The notes beneath the pieces are model-generated. The model saw only the letters and a list, made by a program, of their open reading frames with translations. It did no database searches and was not told the DNA's origin. The translations under genes and the position numbers were made by a program. Of a DNA stretch of 64,000 bases, positions 16,859 through 24,698 are shown piece after piece. Positions within the stretch are counted from its first letter, which is position 1, and each line of letters starts with the position of its first letter. Origin of the DNA: Halobaculum sp. XH14 (GTDB lineage: Archaea > Halobacteriota > Halobacteria > Halobacteriales > Haloferacaceae); the NCBI RefSeq assembly GCF_032116555.1, contig NZ_CP134949.1, forward strand, positions 2,976,001 to 3,040,000. Reading direction: 5' to 3'.

Positions 16859-17955
16859 TTGTCGTGCTCAGTGTGAATGTGTTCGATCGGTTCGTAGTCG
16901 ATGTCGTACTCGAAGTACTCCGGCCCGACGAGCTCGAGCCCGGCCGGCGTGCGCCACTTCTCGGAGCACTCCATGCCGATGACGGTGACGCGCTGGCCGT
17001 ACCGCAGGCCCTCCGTCGTCACCGGGTCGCCGGTTTCCGAATCCAGGACCGTGATGAGGTCCGGGACGCTCGCGAGCACGCCGCGCTCGCTGTCGCGCGC
17101 GACGAGGTGCTCGTTCTGGAAGTCGAGCGTGAGCGTCCGCCCCTCGTCGGCCGAGAGGCCGTCGATCGTCGCCTCCCCGACGGCGAAGCCGCCCTCCGTC
17201 CGGCGGGCGACGTCCTTCACCTTGCCATCGAACAGTTCGTAGCCGTCGACGAACTCGACGAGCGCGTCGATCGGATCCGCGGACGCCTCCTGTGCCTCCC
17301 GGATCGTCTCCCCGATGTCGCGGGCGTACGACATCGACCGCAGAATGCCGTGCTCCCGGAGCTGTGTCCCCGTGTGTGGGTACGTCGCGATCATGCAGGA
17401 GCCGCCCATGTCGATGCTCAACGTGCGGGCGAACTGCTCGGCCTTCTCGTTCGTCTTCGTGTCGACGAACACCGAGTTGCCCTTCTCGTCGGCGATCGCC
17501 ATCGGGGTCGCCTCGATCCCGCCCAGCGTGAGCGTCACCATCTGGACTTCGGGGAACGCGCGTCCCATGGCGTCCGCGTCGACGAGCGGGATCTCGAGCG
17601 CCGCGGCGACGGCGATCGGGATGGTGCTGTTGAGCCCGCCCGCCTCGATGCTCATGGTCGCGTAGGCCTCCTGCCCGATGGACCGCTCCAGCGCTTCGAA
17701 CGCCGCGACTGCCTCGCCCCCGTGGGGGATCTTTTCGACCATGACCGTCGGCGCCCCCAGCATCGCGCTGGGGACGACGAGTTCGTCGTCCGGAACGTCC
17801 GCCGGGTCGAGCAGTTCGACCGGTCCGTGTTCTTCGATCGCCTGTTCCGCCATCAGCCGGCCGATGTACGGGTCCCCCCCGCCACCGGTGCCGAGAACCG
17901 TGGCACCCGTGGCGAGGTCCGCAAGGTCCTCGCGTGTGATCGTGTCGTTACTCAT
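16855..17955 (-). CDS. DUF917 (S-Me-thiohydantoin desulfurase-type) protein, first copy
   Basis: A 366-residue PF06032 protein opening MSNDTITREDLADLATGATV. It carries GTGGGGDPYIGRLMAEQAIE, VEKIPHGGEAVAAFEALERS, SIEAGGLNSTIPIAVAAALE, VDADAMGRAFPEVQM, LDFQNEHLVARDSERG and a final LRYGQRVTVIGMECSEKWRT. The cysteine near the end (MECSEKW) is not in the other two copies at the same place. It is the first catabolic gene after the transporter ATPase, with a 4-bp overlap on both sides. Its position between the transporter and the HyuA-like ATPase suggests that it acts first on the imported compound, but this is inferred only from order. Confidence 0.87.
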   Translation of the reverse strand: MSNDTITREDLADLATGATVLGTGGGGDPYIGRLMAEQAIEEHGPVELLDPADVPDDELVVPSAMLGAPTVMVEKIPHGGEAVAAFEALERSIGQEAYATMSIEAGGLNSTIPIAVAAALEIPLVDADAMGRAFPEVQMVTLTLGGIEATPMAIADEKGNSVFVDTKTNEKAEQFARTLSIDMGGSCMIATYPHTGTQLREHGILRSMSYARDIGETIREAQEASADPIDALVEFVDGYELFDGKVKDVARRTEGGFAVGEATIDGLSADEGRTLTLDFQNEHLVARDSERGVLASVPDLITVLDSETGDPVTTEGLRYGQRVTVIGMECSEKWRTPAGLELVGPEYFEYDIDYEPIEHIHTEHDK

Positions 17956-19001
17956 GTGTTGGGTGTCCGCTCGGTCGCCGCCACCGGTTCCACCGCGGGA
18001 GCGTCCTCGAACGCCTCGGCGTGCTCCGGGTGGTAGATGTGGCAGCGAGCTTCGCCGTGTGCGTCGATGGAGTGCAGGGGCACGCGGTCGGTTTCACAGA
18101 CGTCCGTCGCGTACGGACAGCGCGTGTGGAACCGACAGCCGGAGGGGACGTTCTCCGGGCTCGGAATCTCGCCCTCCAGACGCTCCTGGTGTGGTTTGTA
18201 CGCCTCTTCGTCCTCGCTCGTCACCGGAATCGCCGAGAGGAGCGCCTGCGTGTACGGGTGGTGTGGCTGCTCGAAGAGCCGCCGGGTCGGTCCCCGTTCC
18301 TGGATCTGACCCAAGTACATGACGGCCGTGCGCTCCGCCACGTTCCGCACGAGCGAGAGGTCGTGCGTGATGAACAGGTACGTCAGATCGAACTCGTCCT
18401 GCAGGTCGTCCAGGAGGCGAACGATCTTCGCCTGCACGCTCACGTCGAGCGCGCTCGTCGGTTCGTCCAGGATCAACAGCTCGGGTTCGATCGAGATCGC
18501 CCGGGCGATGTTGATCCGCTGTTTCTGCCCGCCGCTCAACTCGTGCGGGTAGCGGTGGCGATGTTCGGGGTTCAACTCGACTCGTTCGAGCAGGCGTTCG
18601 ATCCGATCGACCCGATCGGCACGGGCCACGCCGCGTGCCTTCAGCGGGACCTCGAGGGTTTGCTCGACGGTCCGACGCGGATTCAGGCTGGACGTCGGGT
18701 CCTGAAACACCATCTGGACCTTCGTCCGGAGCGCTTCGAGCTCCGAGTCCGAGAGGTCCGTGACGTCCTCCCCATCGAACGTGACCGTGCCGCCGGTCGC
18801 CCGCTTGAGGCCGATGATCGTCTCCGCGACGGTGCTCTTTCCGCTTCCCGATTCGCCGATCAGCGCGAGCGTCTCGCCTCGCTCGATGTCGAACGACACC
18901 CCGTCGACGGCCTTCACGTGGCCCGTGGTGCGCTGGAACAGCCCCGACTTGATCGGGAAGTACTTCTCCAGGTCCCGAACCGAGAGGAGCGGATCGCTCA
19001 T
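17952..19001 (-). CDS. Oligopeptide/dipeptide-type ABC transporter ATPase (DppF/OppF-like)
   Basis: A 349-residue cytoplasmic ATPase. Walker A is GESGSGKST at about 47-55, the Q-loop is in MVFQDPTSSLNP, the signature is ELSGGQKQRINIARAI, Walker B is LLILDEPTSALD, and the switch His is in FITHDLSLV. The C-terminal oligopeptide/dipeptide extension includes GCRFHTRCPYATDVC, whose cysteines match the Fe-S-like cluster region in this family. It pairs with the DppD-like ATPase upstream (4-bp overlap) and powers import through the two permeases. It is followed, again with a 4-bp overlap, by the first DUF917 gene, tying the transporter to the catabolic genes. Confidence 0.94.
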   Translation of the reverse strand: MSDPLLSVRDLEKYFPIKSGLFQRTTGHVKAVDGVSFDIERGETLALIGESGSGKSTVAETIIGLKRATGGTVTFDGEDVTDLSDSELEALRTKVQMVFQDPTSSLNPRRTVEQTLEVPLKARGVARADRVDRIERLLERVELNPEHRHRYPHELSGGQKQRINIARAISIEPELLILDEPTSALDVSVQAKIVRLLDDLQDEFDLTYLFITHDLSLVRNVAERTAVMYLGQIQERGPTRRLFEQPHHPYTQALLSAIPVTSEDEEAYKPHQERLEGEIPSPENVPSGCRFHTRCPYATDVCETDRVPLHSIDAHGEARCHIYHPEHAEAFEDAPAVEPVAATERTPNT

Positions 19002-20158
19002 TCGACGTCCCCCGTGGACCCGTCGGGCCCACTCTCGGGAACGGTCGTCGCGGCCGGGGCTGGCGAGGACTCACGCATCCTGTCGCGGGTGTCCTGCAGC
19101 GTCGGCTTCTCGTAGGGAGCCGGCTTCATCTCGTCGTAGAGGAAGCACGCGACGCCGTGCTCGCCTCCGGGCTCGGGCCGGAGTTCCGGTCGCTCGGTCT
19201 CACATCGGTCGTGAGCGTACGGGCACCGGGCCGCGAACCGACAGCCGCCGGGGGGACCGATGTACTCGGGGATCGACCCGTCGATCCCGTCGGCCATTGC
19301 TTCCCCGGTCAGCTTGGGGATCGACGCGATCAGGCCCTGCGTGTACGGGTGCTTCGGGTCCCGGAAGATCTCCTCGGTCGGCGCCGTCTCCACGATCCGA
19401 CCGGCGTACATGATGTACACGCGGTCGCTGAGCTGTCGTGCGACGCCCAGGTTGTGGGTGATCATCAGCAGCGACAGGTTCCGCTCCTCGATGAGATCCC
19501 TGAGCAGGTCCAGCACCTGGTCGTGGATGGTCACGTCGAGGGCGGTCCCGATCTCGTCGGCGATGAGGAGGTCCGGCTCGTTGAGGAGCGCCTGTGCGAT
19601 GAGCACCCGCTGGGACATGCCGCCCGACAGCTGGGACGGGTAGCTGTCCAGGATGCGCTCGGGATCGGGCATCTGGACCTCCTCGAGGAGCTCCAGCACC
19701 CGCTTTCGAGCCCCCGCACGGTCACCGTCGAGGTGCTTGCGGCGGAGGTACTCGAGGACGCCCACGTTCTGGTTGCCGCCGAACTGGGCCGTGTCGGTGA
19801 GCTGTTCGCCGACCGTGAACACGGGGTTCAGCGACGACATCGGGTCCTGGAAGATCATCCCGATATCCCGTCCCTTGATCCGGTCCACCTCGGTTCTCGA
19901 CGCGTTCAGGAGGTCGTGGCCCCTGAAGGAGATCTCGCCGGTCGGGATCCGCGCCGGGGGCTGCTGGAGCGTGCCGAGGATGGACCGCATGGTGACGGAC
20001 TTCCCGCAGCCGGTCTCGCCGACGACGGCGACGACTTCGCCCTCGTTCACCGTGAGGTCGACGCCGTCGATCACCTCCGCGGTGCCGTCGAACGAGTCGA
20101 AGTGGACGCGGAGGTCCTCGACCGAGAGGATCGGCTCCCCGTCACCGGCGCGACTCAT
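18998..20158 (-). CDS. Oligopeptide/dipeptide-type ABC transporter ATPase (DppD/OppD-like)
   Basis: A 386-residue ATPase starting MSRAGDGEPILSVEDLRVHF. Walker A is GETGCGKSVTMRS near 47-59, the Q-loop is IFQDPMSSLNPVF, the signature is QLSGGMSQRVLIAQALL, Walker B is LLIADEIGTALD (Ile replaces the usual Pro-Thr) and the switch His is in MITHNLGVARQ. The C-terminal family extension has GGCRFAARCPYAHDRC. It forms the heterodimeric motor with the DppF-like protein. It overlaps its neighbours by 4 bases on both sides. The last 40 residues after PAPYEKPTLQ are a low-complexity tail. Confidence 0.94.
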   Translation of the reverse strand: MSRAGDGEPILSVEDLRVHFDSFDGTAEVIDGVDLTVNEGEVVAVVGETGCGKSVTMRSILGTLQQPPARIPTGEISFRGHDLLNASRTEVDRIKGRDIGMIFQDPMSSLNPVFTVGEQLTDTAQFGGNQNVGVLEYLRRKHLDGDRAGARKRVLELLEEVQMPDPERILDSYPSQLSGGMSQRVLIAQALLNEPDLLIADEIGTALDVTIHDQVLDLLRDLIEERNLSLLMITHNLGVARQLSDRVYIMYAGRIVETAPTEEIFRDPKHPYTQGLIASIPKLTGEAMADGIDGSIPEYIGPPGGCRFAARCPYAHDRCETERPELRPEPGGEHGVACFLYDEMKPAPYEKPTLQDTRDRMRESSPAPAATTVPESGPDGSTGDVE

Positions 20159-21090
20159 TGCTGTACCTCCACGTCGAACAGGTCTCTCAGTCCGTCACCG
20201 ATCATGTTGAATCCCATCACGACGACCAGAATCGCCACGCCCGGGAAGATGCTCACCCACCAGCCGTCCGGGAGATACGTCGTCCCGTCGCTGACCATCG
20301 TCCCGAGCCCCGGCTGGGGCGGCTGGACGCCGACGCCGATGAACGACAGCCCGGCGCCGATCAGGATGACGAAGCCGGCGTCGAGTGTCACCTTCACGAG
20401 GATGGGCGAGAGGCAGTTCGGCAGGATCTCCCGGAACAGAATGTGCGGCGTCGAGGCCCCCGCGAGTTCCGCCGCGGCGACGTACTCCTCGTTTCGCTCG
20501 CTCGCCACGAGGTTCTGTACCAGCCGTGCGTACCACGTCCACCAGAGCGACGCGATCGCGAGCATCGCGTTGGTGATCGTCGGTTGCAGGGCCGACGTGA
20601 TCGCGAGCGCCATCACGAGCGGTGGCAACGCGAGGAACGCGTCCGTCGCCCGCATGATGACGGTCTCGACGATCCCCTCGTAGTAGCCGGCCACCAGGCC
20701 CAGGAGGACGCCGGTCGGGACGCCGATCCCGAGCACGACCGCGACCATCAGGAGCGACAGCCGGTAGCCGAAGATCACCCGGCTGAACACGTCGCGGCCG
20801 CTCTGGTCGGTCCCGAACGGGTGTTCGAGACTCGGCGGCTGCATCGAGTTCGCGAAGTCGGTGAACGCGCCGGCGTGTTCCGGGTGTGGAGTGAGGACGG
20901 GCGCGAAGACGGCCATCGTCACGACGAACCCGACGATCGCCAGGCCGGCCGCGCTGATCGGCCGGCTCACGAAGCGCTTCGTCGCACGGGCCCACGAGTC
21001 CCGCCGCGACGGCGGGAAGCGTTTGTCGAGCCAGCTGAGGCGCTCGGATTCGGGTTCGGATGCGCCGGGCCGTGCCGTGTCACCGCTCAT
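20155..21090 (-). CDS. Oligopeptide/dipeptide-type ABC permease (DppC/OppC-like)
   Basis: A 311-residue membrane protein. The first about 50 residues are cytoplasmic (SWLDKRFPPSRRDSWARATK), then a first helix (AGLAIVGFVVTMAVFAPVLT), an OppC-type extracellular loop ending HPFGTDQSGRDVFSRVIFGY, and five helices. The EAA coupling loop is near ASERNEEYVAAAELAGASTP. The start at 21090 gives a 4-bp ATGA overlap with the DppB-like gene; an open frame continues further upstream but is antisense-like. It forms the channel with the DppB-like permease. Confidence 0.92.
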   Translation of the reverse strand: MSGDTARPGASEPESERLSWLDKRFPPSRRDSWARATKRFVSRPISAAGLAIVGFVVTMAVFAPVLTPHPEHAGAFTDFANSMQPPSLEHPFGTDQSGRDVFSRVIFGYRLSLLMVAVVLGIGVPTGVLLGLVAGYYEGIVETVIMRATDAFLALPPLVMALAITSALQPTITNAMLAIASLWWTWYARLVQNLVASERNEEYVAAAELAGASTPHILFREILPNCLSPILVKVTLDAGFVILIGAGLSFIGVGVQPPQPGLGTMVSDGTTYLPDGWWVSIFPGVAILVVVMGFNMIGDGLRDLFDVEVQQ

Positions 21091-22118
21091 GTCGATTCCT
21101 CCATCGCGAGTCGGATCCGCGGATCGACGCGGCCGAGCAGCAGGTCGATGACCAGGTTGGCGAGGACGAACGCCAGGCCGATCGTCATCGTCACGCCGAC
21201 GATCGCGTTGAAGTCGTTCGCCAGGACCGCCTGCACGCCGTAGGAGGCGATCCCCGGGAAGTTGAACACGAGTTCGATGAGGAACGCGTTGCCCAGCAGC
21301 GACGCGTACAGCAGCCCCAGGATCGTCAGCGTGGGGATGAACGCGTTCTTCAGCGTGTACTTGTAGACGACGAGCCAGTTCGGCAGGCCCAGGCCGCGTT
21401 CGGCCTCGATGTAGTCCTTCCGCTGGACGTCGATCATGCTCGATCTGGTGATGCGCATGATCTGACCGATCCCGGCCATCGAGAGCGCGAGCGCGGGCAA
21501 CAGCAGGTGCATCCAGGCGTCGACGTGTGCGGCCCAGTGACCGCCCAACAGCGTGTCGACGAGCATGAACCCGGTCTGTCGGGTCACCTCCTCCTCGAAC
21601 CCGCGTGAGAGCCGGCCCGTGATCGGGAACCACTGGAGGAGGTACCCGAACACGACCTGGAACACGATGCCGATGAAAAAGCCCGGCACGCTCACCCCGA
21701 CGAACGAGACGAGGCGAGTCGCGTTGTCGACGACCCCGTCCTTGTCGCTGGCAGCGACCACCCCGAGGAAGATCCCGAAGACGATCGTGAACGCCATGGC
21801 GAGCGAGATCAGCTCCAGCGTCGCCGGAAGGTACCAGAGGATGTCGTTCGCGACGGGGCTTCGGGTCTGGAGGCTCATCCCCAGATCGCCGACGAGGAGG
21901 CCCTGCAGGTAGTCGACGTACTGAACGGGCAGCGGCTCGTCCAGTCCCAGTTCGCTCGCGAACTCTTCGACCTGCGCTTCCGAGGCCGTCGGACCCAGCG
22001 CCATCCGCGCCGGGTTCCCCGGCAGGATCCGTGACACCGCGAAGATGATGACCGACAGCCCGGCGAGGCTCGCGATCATCCCGGTGAACCGCCGGATCAA
22101 GTACTGGTAGTACTTCAT
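21087..22118 (-). CDS. Oligopeptide/dipeptide-type ABC permease (DppB/OppB-like)
   Basis: A 343-residue permease with six predicted helices. It begins MKYYQYLIRRFTGMIASLAG, the usual DppB start with an Arg-rich first turn, followed by PGNPARMALGPTASEAQVEE and the LGLDEPLPVQYVDYL block. The EAA coupling loop is DYIEAERGLGLPNWLVVYKY. The C-terminal end is LVIDLLLGRVDPRIRLAMEE, matching the family terminus. It is separated from the binding-protein gene by 145 bp, the largest gap in the operon. Confidence 0.93.
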   Translation of the reverse strand: MKYYQYLIRRFTGMIASLAGLSVIIFAVSRILPGNPARMALGPTASEAQVEEFASELGLDEPLPVQYVDYLQGLLVGDLGMSLQTRSPVANDILWYLPATLELISLAMAFTIVFGIFLGVVAASDKDGVVDNATRLVSFVGVSVPGFFIGIVFQVVFGYLLQWFPITGRLSRGFEEEVTRQTGFMLVDTLLGGHWAAHVDAWMHLLLPALALSMAGIGQIMRITRSSMIDVQRKDYIEAERGLGLPNWLVVYKYTLKNAFIPTLTILGLLYASLLGNAFLIELVFNFPGIASYGVQAVLANDFNAIVGVTMTIGLAFVLANLVIDLLLGRVDPRIRLAMEEST

Positions 22119-22263
22119 GCTCCCCTCACCACGCGGGGCGAGTCGGCGGCTCCGACGCCGTGGGCCGACGTGTGGCTCCGAACTCCGTCGAACCGCGGAC
22201 GGGTTTTCGCGATCGCTCCGGAGGGGCGTGACTGATCAGTGCGGACCCGATCAGACGCGCCGT

Positions 22264-23931
22264 TCATTCTTGGGTGAGGTCCCGGAACCAGTAGTCGAAG
22301 CTCATCGACGGCCGGTACGTGTACCCCTGGACCTCCTCGTTCATCGCGTGCTTTTTCGTGTCGACGAAGACGAACACTTCCGGGTACTGCTCGGCGATCC
22401 GTTGCTGGGCGTCGCGGTAGAGGTCCGCCCGCGCGTCCGGGTCGGTGGTTCGGCGCGACTCCTCGATGATGCCGTCCAGTTCCGAATCCTGGAGGTGCGA
22501 CATGCTCATCCAGGTCGAGGCCGATTCGGAGTAGTACTGGTTGACGAGGTAGGCGTCGACGGACGGGTACACCGGCCCGTAGAACACGTTGTTCGAGTGG
22601 GACGTCTGGGCCGGGTCGGTGGCCATGTCGGTCATCGTCCCCCAGGTCTGGGGGTTCAGTTCGACCTCGATGCCGACCTCGTTCAGGTTCTGCTGATACA
22701 GCAGCGCCAGCTGCTCTTGCAGGTCGGTCTCCCTGACGAACGTGTGTTCGATCTGGACGTCGCCCTCGCCGTATCCGGCGTTCTCGAGGATCTCGCGTGC
22801 GCGTTCGGGGTCGTACCCCGGTTGCGGGACGTCCCCGTTGTGCGAGTCGAACACCGGGGCGACGGGGCCGACCGCCTCACCGGAGCCCGGGGCGACCTCC
22901 GTCCGGGCCGTCTCGTAGTCGAAGGCGTGCGCGATCGCCTTCCGGACCTCCACGTCGTCGGTCGGGGCGCGCTGGGTGTTGAGTTTGAAGTACAGCAGCG
23001 TCGCCGTCGGGGTGCTGTTGACCCGGATGTGGTCCTCCTCGGCGAGCGTCTGGTACGTCTGCTCGCTCTGGTACTGGCTCGTCATGTGGAGCTCCTCGTT
23101 GCGCATCAGGGTCCGCACCGTCGAGTCGGTCGTGATGATGTCGACGTACACCCGTTCGTAGGCGTTCTCCGGGATCTCGGCCCAGTATTCCCGGAAGATG
23201 TCGAACGAGATGCTCGACCCGCGCTCGAAGGCGTTGAGCGAGTACGGACCGGACCCGGCGTCGGCGTTGTTCAGGAACTCCACCCCGTAGTCCCCGTCGT
23301 CCCCGAACTCGCCGTCGGCGGCGTTCTCCTGGACGAGCTGGCTGTCGACGATGAACAGGAGCACGAGCACGTCCATGAACGGCGCGTAGACCTCGGTGAG
23401 GGGGATCTCGATCTCGTACTCGCCGGTGACGGCGACGTTGTCGACGTCGACGATGGAGAACTGCGAGGCGTACCCCTCGTTGATGTCGAGGAGCCGTTCC
23501 AGCGAGTACTTGACGTCCGCCGCGGTGAGCTGGTTGCCGCTGTGGAACTGGATGTCGTCCCGGAGCGTGAACGTGTACGTCCTGTTGTCGTCCGACACGC
23601 TCCAGTCTTCAGCGACGTGTGGCTGGATCTCCCCGGCTTCGTTGGGGAACACCAGCGGATCGTAGAGGTTCACCATCGCCATGACCTGCGTGTAGTCCGT
23701 CCCGCGGGCCGGGTCGATCGTCCCGAACCGCTGGACGGCGTTCATGGCGAGCGTCCGACGATCGTCGCTTCCGCCCTCATCGCCCGACGTCTCGTCGCCG
23801 TCGCCGTCGCCGGCGGGTGAACCGCCACCCGACGCCTCGGGGTCCTCCGCGCTACACCCCGCCAGCCCCGCGACCCCTGCGGCCCCGATTCCCTGGAGGA
23901 ACCGGCGCCGTGTCTCCGCGTCTTCGAACAT
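22264..23931 (-). CDS. Tat-exported oligopeptide-type ABC substrate-binding lipoprotein
   Basis: A 555-residue SBP_bac_5 (DppA/OppA) family protein. The signal is a twin-arginine type, ETRRRFLQGIGAAGVAGLAGC, ending in a lipobox with a lipid-anchored Cys, then a Gly/Asp/Ser linker. Family blocks include DPLVFPNEAGEIQPHVAEDW, YTFTLRDDIQFHSGNQLTAA, KAIAHAFDYE and PGYDPERAREILENAGY. It should capture peptides or another amide-rich solute. In-frame ATG codons also exist at 23985 and 24000, both inside a palindrome, so the start is uncertain; 23931 is chosen because the signal then has the usual short n-region. It leads the operon running to the Lrp gene. Confidence 0.88.
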   Translation of the reverse strand: MFEDAETRRRFLQGIGAAGVAGLAGCSAEDPEASGGGSPAGDGDGDETSGDEGGSDDRRTLAMNAVQRFGTIDPARGTDYTQVMAMVNLYDPLVFPNEAGEIQPHVAEDWSVSDDNRTYTFTLRDDIQFHSGNQLTAADVKYSLERLLDINEGYASQFSIVDVDNVAVTGEYEIEIPLTEVYAPFMDVLVLLFIVDSQLVQENAADGEFGDDGDYGVEFLNNADAGSGPYSLNAFERGSSISFDIFREYWAEIPENAYERVYVDIITTDSTVRTLMRNEELHMTSQYQSEQTYQTLAEEDHIRVNSTPTATLLYFKLNTQRAPTDDVEVRKAIAHAFDYETARTEVAPGSGEAVGPVAPVFDSHNGDVPQPGYDPERAREILENAGYGEGDVQIEHTFVRETDLQEQLALLYQQNLNEVGIEVELNPQTWGTMTDMATDPAQTSHSNNVFYGPVYPSVDAYLVNQYYSESASTWMSMSHLQDSELDGIIEESRRTTDPDARADLYRDAQQRIAEQYPEVFVFVDTKKHAMNEEVQGYTYRPSMSFDYWFRDLTQE

Positions 23932-23937
23932 GTCCGA

Positions 23938-23961
23938 GACGGGTCCCCCCGGGGACCCGTC
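23938..23961. repeat. Perfect inverted repeat (11-bp arms) just before the binding-protein start
   Basis: The left arm GACGGGTCCCC (23938-23948) and right arm GGGGACCCGTC (23951-23961) are perfect complements separated by 2 bases. It ends 6 nt before the ATG at 23931 on the minus strand. In RNA it would form a very stable GC-rich hairpin over the ribosome-binding region, or, if translation starts earlier, it lies in the signal-peptide codons. Confidence 0.6.
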
Positions 23962-23983
23962 CGGTTGAGTGTGTTTTGCACAC

Positions 23984-24000
23984 ATGACACTCGGTGTCAT
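23984..24000. promoter_or_regulatory. Palindromic operator candidate for the transporter/DUF917 operon
   Basis: ATGACACTCGGTGTCAT is a 17-bp palindrome (7-bp arms, 3-bp centre). A TATA-like TTTAAT on the minus strand at about 24012-24018 would place the transcript start within it. A repressor such as the Lrp protein of this operon could bind here; that link is inferred. Confidence 0.5.
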
Positions 24001-24520
24001 TACATACTGTGAATTAAAGGTTCCTATCTGACGGCTAATGGTGTATAAGCAACCAATTCGTCACGATGTTCCGCACACAATGTGGTAAAAACAATAGGCG
24101 TCGGCAGTTCGACACGACTGATGGCCGGCGCCTGTTCGATTTCGAACACCGGGTACCGGGGTACCGGACGGAGCTTTCACGCCGGGTCGTCACCGCGCTG
24201 ACCGGTCGGGCCCGACCCCGTCGGGTGCCGGAAACGGCGAGCGCGACGGGTGACGCTGGAGGCCCGAGACGGCATCTGCAGCAATCAAGCGCCGCGGCCG
24301 TCGGATCACACGCGCGGCATCGCCGGTTCCGTGACCCCGGGTCGACCGCGCCCGCCCCACCCCTCGACTACGCACTCGGCGAGTGCTCGCGTCCGCCTTC
24401 CGAACGCCGGCGAAGCGATCCATTGCCAACCGTTGTCATCGTGTTCGCCCAATGTGGAACCTGTCACGAAGGAACGGTTCATAGCAACCGATTTTTTAAA
24501 TCTATCCCACACGTTAGCCG
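24001..24520. other. Divergent intergenic region, 520 bp
   Basis: It separates the minus-strand transporter operon from the plus-strand glycerophosphodiesterase region. The left end holds the operon's AT-rich promoter. The right end holds TTTTTTAAAT at 24492-24501, 20-29 nt before the ATG at 24521. Long open frames across it are Arg/Ser-rich shadows, and I see no gene. Confidence 0.45.
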
Positions 24521-24698
24521 ATGCCACTCAGTCGACGGTCGTACGTCGGTGTCTCGTCCGCTGCCCTCCTCGGCGGCGTCGCCGGGTGTCTCTCTGGCGG
24601 TTCCGGCGGGTCGGACGGGTCGGAACGCCGCGGGAGGTGTACGAGTCGCCGGCGACGGGGTTCGTCGCGCTGGACGTCCCCGAACTGCCCTTCCTCCG
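24521..24698 (+). pseudogene. Frameshifted Tat lipoprotein leader in front of the GDPD gene
   Basis: From the ATG at 24521 the frame reads MPLSRRSYVGVSSAALLGGV then AGCLSGGSGGSDGS: a clear twin-arginine lipoprotein signal with lipobox Cys. It then turns into Arg/Ser-rich nonsense and stops near 24715. In another frame the same stretch reads PREVYESPATGFVALDVPEL and PFLRWRTRM, which looks protein-like. The glycerophosphodiesterase domain continues in the third frame. A good TATA box sits about 25 nt before the ATG. The simplest reading is a lipid-anchored phosphodiesterase whose leader has been broken by frameshifts, or two sequencing indels. Confidence 0.5.

Noticed and set aside
13098-18036. 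Long plus-strand open frames opposite the DUF917/HyuA genes
   Set aside because: They are Arg/Asp/Val-rich mirror frames of GC-rich genes. The minus-strand frames contain complete family motifs and 4-bp overlaps.
22117-23820. A 567-codon plus-strand open frame across the binding protein
   Set aside because: Composition is antisense-like (VGVDVDD-type repeats). The minus strand encodes a full SBP_bac_5 protein with signal.
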